Below, in pieces: positions 58,481-64,000 of a DNA stretch of 64,000 nucleotides; position 1 is the first letter of the stretch, and each line of letters opens with the position of its first letter. A model generated the notes under the pieces. The model did not search any database, was not told the origin of the DNA, and saw nothing but the letters and a program-made list of their open reading frames with translations. Source of the stretch: Pyrocephalus nanus. Taxonomy: Eukaryota; Chordata; Aves; Passeriformes; Tyrannidae. The stretch spans positions 76,205,724 to 76,269,723 of the forward strand of contig CM076259.1 of assembly GCA_038380795.1 (NCBI GenBank), given 5' to 3'. A program made the translations under genes and the position numbers.

Positions 58481-61400
58481 AGCTGGGAAGAGTGTGAGAA
58501 CAGGCTGGAAATGGGAGAAAAGGACTTGACAGCTAAGAAAAATTATTTCAGTTGTTTATCACGAGGAAAGTTTATCTGATTCTTTACAAAATGATATGGA
58601 GGCTCAGAGTGTCAAGCCATGAGTAATGAACATTGACCAAGTTTGCTTCCTCAACTTGATGTGCTCAAACACTGCCTCCCTTTTGTGTGGGCACAGATCA
58701 ACTTTAAAAGCTTCTTTCAGGCAGCATGAATGCACTTCATTTTACCAAAAAGAACTTTGTATTGATAGCTAGGAAAAAGGAAGGTTGTTTAAAAAGGAAG
58801 GGTAGACAATCAGGACAAAATGAAGAGCTTTCAGTTTCCATTATGAGCATGTCGCTCTATTCTTCTCAGCTGTTTATACATTCCCAGCACAATAATGCCT
58901 CTTTGCAGTAATATGTTTCCCCTTTTACACTATTCATATTGAAAAAAGCCCTCACATCATGACCACAGTAATAAATACTATAGAAATGTGGGTATAATGT
59001 CAATTTGCATTCTGTGAGAAGATCAAGGTAAACCTTAAGGCCTAAAGAATATTCCACTAATGCTCATTCATCATTCTACAGTCCAGGTAACAGAAGGACC
59101 TTGTCACTACACCGCACACCCTTTCAATTGCTAGTGCATCTGTGTGAATATTTTAGCCTAATGCACTGATTGTTAAATAGAAAGAGCAGTCTTTGAAATT
59201 GTCTACCGCACTCAAATCCCTCGCTGCACAAGGTCTGGGCAGGAGTGGTTTCTATTCAGAAAGGAACAGAAAGCATTAGTTCAGAAAGCACGTTGTGTAT
59301 GAAAGCAACTGAGGATATTAGGAGTTATTAAATTAAAGTTTGCAAAGAAAAAAAAAGCTGAACTATAAATGGCTCCTGTAAATATACCGTAACTACCTCA
59401 TATAGATGAATGAAAACACAGTAGTTGTCCAGGCACTTCTGACTATAAATCCAACAGAGAAAAGGGATTTGAATATGTAAATACTAATAAATTTCTCTTT
59501 TCCATCACTTGTGACTCCTTAAATCATTGGTCTGCTGCATTAATTAACACTTACAACACATCTCTAAGTAGAGGGATTTTCATGAGCACACAAAGAAGCA
59601 GAGCATAGCTGGGACTAGACCCCTCTTGCTTGCACACTGGTCTGAGTCCTGCTCTGCATATATCAAAGCATTAATGTCAGAGCTGATCCTGAGTCCACGA
59701 ACAGAAAATGGAAAGACTTTTCCTCGTATGAGTCAGCCTGGAATCAGCCCACTCCATGTGTCTGTGTGCTTGGTGTTCTCCAAGAAATTCAAATAATATC
59801 CAGAGCTTGCACTTCCACTTTTTGTTTAATACTTAATTGACTTAAATGTCATGCTTTGGGTCTTAAGCCAATCTCTAACTATTAAAGGAGGCAATGAAAC
59901 AATGCAAGGGACTTTATTCTGTATTTGCCCACTGGGAACTTGCTGACACATCTTTGGGGTTTCGAATGCCCGCTGTTGTCAGAGATGTGCTGCTGGACAT
60001 GGTGAAGTTTGGAGCAGGTCCAGTGTGACAATTCTGGTTTGCCTGTTACTGTTTAAAGTGATGATGTTTTAAGTATTTGGAAAGGGAGAAATAGGAATAC
60101 TTTAGGATGCCACAGTCAAGGGTTTGTAAAATTAACAAAAAAATGGTGAGATGTCATCTAATCTTAACGTAGTCAATTGTACCACAAAATATGTGTCTGA
60201 ATGGTGGCTATTCATTTCATGGAAGTTAAATTACTCCATATTCATCCATCATCCAGCTAAGTTCCTCTATCCTTCTTTCCTCTGTCCTAAAATATTATTA
60301 TAAATGAAACCTATGGGAAGCATAGTCTGTTCTCGCTTTTCAGAGGTTAGCTGTGAAGGCAAACCACGAAGGAGTTTGAACTTAATGTGGTATGTGGACA
60401 TGCTCAGATATTTACTAATAAAGTCTCACAGGGTAAACATTTTGAAAATTAGGAACATGAAATGCATACTCCTGGATGAATGTATTTTAATGTTCATGGA
60501 TTGCAGTTTGACAACTTACGTTATGTAGAACCCATTTCTGTACTGTTTCATGCAAATTGACCAGAAAACATATATAAACTAAGCATTAGAAAAAAAGGAC
60601 AAAAACAAAAACAAAAAAACCAAACAACAAACAACAAAACGTGTAGAAGCCAAACATTTCCCATTATAGCATATAGCCAAATACAGGGAGATGAGACTTG
60701 TTTTTTCCCATGAAAATTAACATCTCCCTAGCTGGGAAGAGTGAAGAACTTTCATCACGCCAGGCAGCATTCTCCTTTTGTGAACAGCAGATTATAAAAG
60801 TTACTTTCTCCTCTTGGTCTGTGACTGACCGCTTTTTCTTTTAAAGATCTGCAGGAATTCTTTGTCACTCAAAACTATATTGTGATTTATCTTCTGCTTC
60901 CTGATCTATATATTCCTGGGAATCACGGAGGCCAGGGCAATAGTTCCCAAGCTCAGGACTCACAGCAATTTTTTTCTGAGTCACAATGAATTAAAAGGAG
61001 ACAACCGAAGCCAACAGAAGAAACAAAGGACAATACTGTCATTAGAAGGTCATTTCTTATGGGCTGAGGGGACTGCTCAAACTCATAACTGCTTTTCCCC
61101 CTCATCTTTGCATCTACCAGCACATGCCTGGCTGTGGAAATGCCGTCCAAAGGGGGCCATTAACTTTTAGAGCTGTCAAGTGTGTAGGGAGGCTCAGATG
61201 ACTCCCTTTTACAAAGCCTTTGGGGACACAAAGGTAATTGATGCACGTAGATAACAGCAAGAGGAGATGTAGGAACATAACTGAGGAGCCTACATGCTGC
61301 TTTAGTACAGTTTGTGCATGAAGCCTAAAGACTCCTATGTGTGATGATGCAGATAGGATGTTTGCATTGCTGACATGGGTTTTTGTTAGTATTTTTTTTT

Positions 61401-62939
61401 CTGATTAAGGCATGCAAGCAGTTATAGGATTAGTGATGGGAATTTTAGTTTGTGTTTTGTATATGTTTCACTAAGAGCCAGGCCAGCTATATGTCACTGA
61501 ATTTCTCTCATGTATTTTCAGCACGAATAAGTTATGCCAGGAAAATTTTACAGTTATAAAAAGGAGGGTGAGAAAGTCCATATGTGCCCAAATTAAAGAT
61601 GACCTGCAGCTATTTGTAAGTATACTCTAACTCATTCCCTTATGCTCATTATTCAGTGAGGAAATTCCGTTTCATTTGACACACACCATCTTAATGAAAA
61701 AAATGTGGTTGGTCCATTCACTCCACTTTTCTTTGACAAGATACCATCTGAGATGAAGGGAAAACACAACTAGTACTATGGAGGACAGGCAGTGATGATA
61801 GTTATAACTTGACACTCATTTTAGCTTTGTGAATGGCAGCGTTACAGGCTTTGCTAGCCCAAACTATGTGTTTTAGTCAGAATTTCTTTAAGTTTTTATT
61901 TTATTGAGGGCAGTGATAAAAACCTTTCGTGCTTGTTTCTGCATCTTCACAAAATCTAGCTAATCTCCCAAACATATTTCTGTAAAGTCCTTTAGCACCC
62001 TAATTTCACTTATGGAGTTCAAAGAATGCAGTATTATTTAATATAGCTCCATCAACAAGAGGGAGTGGTAAGTGGTTTGTTGTATTGCTAATCCATATAT
62101 TTGTAAATTAAGAAATGTGTGTCTGTTGATACAGAAAAAAAATTCCTTGTTATCATATTTATTCTGGTCTTTAATTTTGAATGACCAGTGTCTGTAAGAT
62201 GTGTTTTATTATGAAAGGTAGTTGCAGTACTCTCTGTTTTTCTCAGCTATCTATATATTTAGATGGGCTATCTTTCCCTTTTAGTTCAAGATGCTGCTAC
62301 TGAGAAAAAGACATGACTTGCCTCTTTGCATAATGGATTTCTAGAAATTTGCTTCACCTGTTCTTTAAGTCAGTGACCTGTTTCTATATATATACATTCA
62401 GGATTTTCATTAGATTCGTAAGGGTCCGTCACTGAGGAGGTGTGAAATGACAGGACTGCACTTAAGAAAAGAGACGCTATTCTAATTTCTACTTAAATTA
62501 AGGTATGCCTGCATTTTTAAACTAATGAATAAACTGAGTCAAGTGTGGAGTAAGACCAGAATATTTATCTATAGCATATACAGACATCAGCTTGTAAGGT
62601 ATCCTGACTTTCACATGGTGTAAAGGAGATGACTCTTGAGTTTCAGAAATATTTGCTGATGATACAGCAGGTGTGATATATTCCATAATGTGTCTCACTT
62701 GCCTTCATAATGACCTCATAATTGAGGCACATGCAGGAGGAAGACAGTCAAAGCAAAGCAAAAAAAGAGAGCTTGTACAGGACCCACACTTGCAAATCCC
62801 TCTTTTGCAGGAGAACCCCATGCAAGAAAGACTTGCAGATGATTTATGCTACAGGTTTTCTAGATCTTTAGGTTGGCTACAGATTTGAAACCAACTCTCC
62901 CACTAACAGTTTTCTCCAGCAGTGGAGAAAAAAAAAAGT
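58481..62939. other. gene-desert stretch, nothing firm
   Basis: No gene seen. Octamer motifs at 59003-59010 (ATTTGCAT) and 60550-60557 (ATGCAAAT). The stretch 59810-60010 is repeat-free with CTTAATTGACTTAAATGTC and AACAATGCAAGG motifs and might be a CNE. A (CAAAA)n-like tract lies at 60588-60640. A short coding-like stretch at 62673-62888 has no recognisable domain. Confidence 0.45.
60588..60640. repeat. (CAAAA)n-like tract
   Basis: CAAAA, CAAA and CAAC units over about 50 bases, nearly free of T and G. Confidence 0.8.
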
Positions 62940-63330
62940 ATCTGTACCACTATACAGGACTCTGGTAATACCTCATTTTGAATGTACAGTTTTATGCATA
63001 GCAATCATGAAATTCAATCCCATACAGTCAAAGAATCATTAGTGGGAAAAGTGAGTCTTGTCCTCACATAAGGATCTAGAAAATACTGCCTTCATTAGCT
63101 GCTTATAATTAGATGTGATTGATCTCTTTTGTTGATGTTTACCCCTCTGACATATTTATAGAACAGAGTTGGTTCACCTAAGGAGCGTGTTGGCAAAAGA
63201 ACAAATAGATATAAATTGGCCATGGGTAAACTTTACCTAGGAAAGGGGGTTCTCTGCTGTCAGGAGGTTTGGATGAATCTTTTATTTGGAAAAGAATGGG
63301 CAAAATGCTAACAGCACTTGAGAGGGAGCT
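62940..63330 (+). mobile_element. ancient CR1/L3-type LINE fragment
   Basis: Plus-strand phrases in CR1/L3 order. 'CTGGTAATACCTCATTTTGA' (the RT-region 'ctggtgagacctcatttgga' block) is followed by 'ATATAAATTGGCCATGGGTA' and AGGAGGTTTGGATGAATC, then a TTGAGAGGGAGCTCTTTGAG block. Very diverged with gaps, so boundaries are approximate. Confidence 0.5.
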
Positions 63331-64000
63331 CTTTGAGATTATTAAATAGATTGTGTGGCCTATGTGCTTGTAATAACAGATGACTGAACTGAATGACAGG
63401 TCCCTGTCTGTCTTATATTCCTAGTTTTTTGTAATTTTCCTTTTTCCTGTTTCCCATTATTTATTTATTTATTGGTTTTTCGTTTTGGTTTTGCTTTGTG
63501 TTTTTTTTTTCTTTTTTCACTCTTAAGAAGGTAGGGACTTCAGAGGAGAAACCAAGAAATGCTCATAAATGATATATGGTTTGTCAGAGCCCTGGGAACT
63601 GAGTAAGCAGACAGCAGTGTTCTGCAGTAAGCATGGCACTGCAAATAGATAGACACTGTATTTGATCAGTGGAAGGTACTTCGTGTGCACACTTTTTCTG
63701 TCATTTGCAATGGCACAGTGCATGTAAGATATGTCCCTATCTAGATTTAGTCAGCTGTATTCATCATGGGCAGTGAAGGCTCAAGACAACCGAGGCATCA
63801 CCTGAACCAGTTCACCAGGAGAGATAAAACAATCAAGTTGCCACTTAACATTTGTACTCTAGGCACCTATCAAATGGGAATTTCACTGAAAGCAGTGATC
63901 CTCTAACAAATGCCACACAAACTGCAAATACTACAGTATCTCATTTATGTGTACATGCCAGAGTTGTCATACTTGTTTCAAACCGTGAAATTCATAAATC
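63331..64000. other. intergenic end of window
   Basis: T-rich low-complexity block at 63424-63518 (ATTTATTTATTTATT then T-runs). The rest is unique-looking with no gene or element recognised. Confidence 0.5.

Noticed and set aside
1..64000. CRISPR arrays, operons, tRNA or rRNA genes, defence or toxin systems
   Set aside because: None seen. The window is vertebrate nuclear DNA with one gene and its regulatory desert, so an undescribed multi-gene system is not supported.

Overview
This is vertebrate genomic DNA, almost certainly from a bird. The clade call rests on several CR1 LINE 3' ends that finish in the avian octamer-type tail (ATTCTATG-like), on much older CR1 copies of the kind shared by birds, crocodiles and turtles, and on one solo LTR of the avian ERVL type. 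Poly(A)-tailed SINEs and L1 are absent. I cannot name the species or order.

The window has one clear protein-coding gene, at its left edge: SOX21 (minus strand, 589-1434). It is a single-exon SoxB2 transcription factor of 281 residues with an intact HMG box, three long alanine tracts and the conserved C-terminus. Positions 1-588 are 3' UTR running off the window. From about 400 to 3420 lies a large, very GC- and CpG-rich island holding the CDS, 5' UTR and promoter, with smaller CpG-bearing patches to about 5290. Strong plus-strand splice donors near 3382 and 4595 suggest a divergent antisense RNA in the position of mammalian SOX21-AS1.

From about 6.4 kb to the right edge the window looks like the SOX21 regulatory gene desert. 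It holds no further convincing intact gene. I can support (i) dispersed repeats: young-looking CR1 3' ends at 11.2, 11.6 and 47.2 kb, a CR1 at 24.6-26.1 kb split by an ERVL solo LTR, old CR1 pieces at 9.0, 34.2, 39.7 and 62.9 kb, and a few simple repeats; (ii) a possible decayed minus-strand pseudogene of unknown parent at 13.7-16.3 kb; and (iii) repeat-free, motif-dense stretches that look like conserved non-coding enhancers (about 4.7-5.1, 5.8-6.4, 18.9-19.9, 27.7-27.8, 38.0-38.5, 50.7-51.0, 52.7-53.6, 54.8-55.3 and 57.8-58.5 kb). The enhancer calls are inference from composition and motifs only; a multi-species alignment would decide them.

Working model: SOX21, a repressor of the SoxB group acting in neural and sensory progenitors, is driven from the CpG-island promoter and by distant elements to its right. 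I found no novel enzymatic, defence or mobile system. The most unusual items are the cluster of four identical TTGGCAG sites 4.6 kb upstream of the start codon, the pseudogene-like block, the nested LTR, and an isolated CpG-rich patch at 50.8-51.0 kb.
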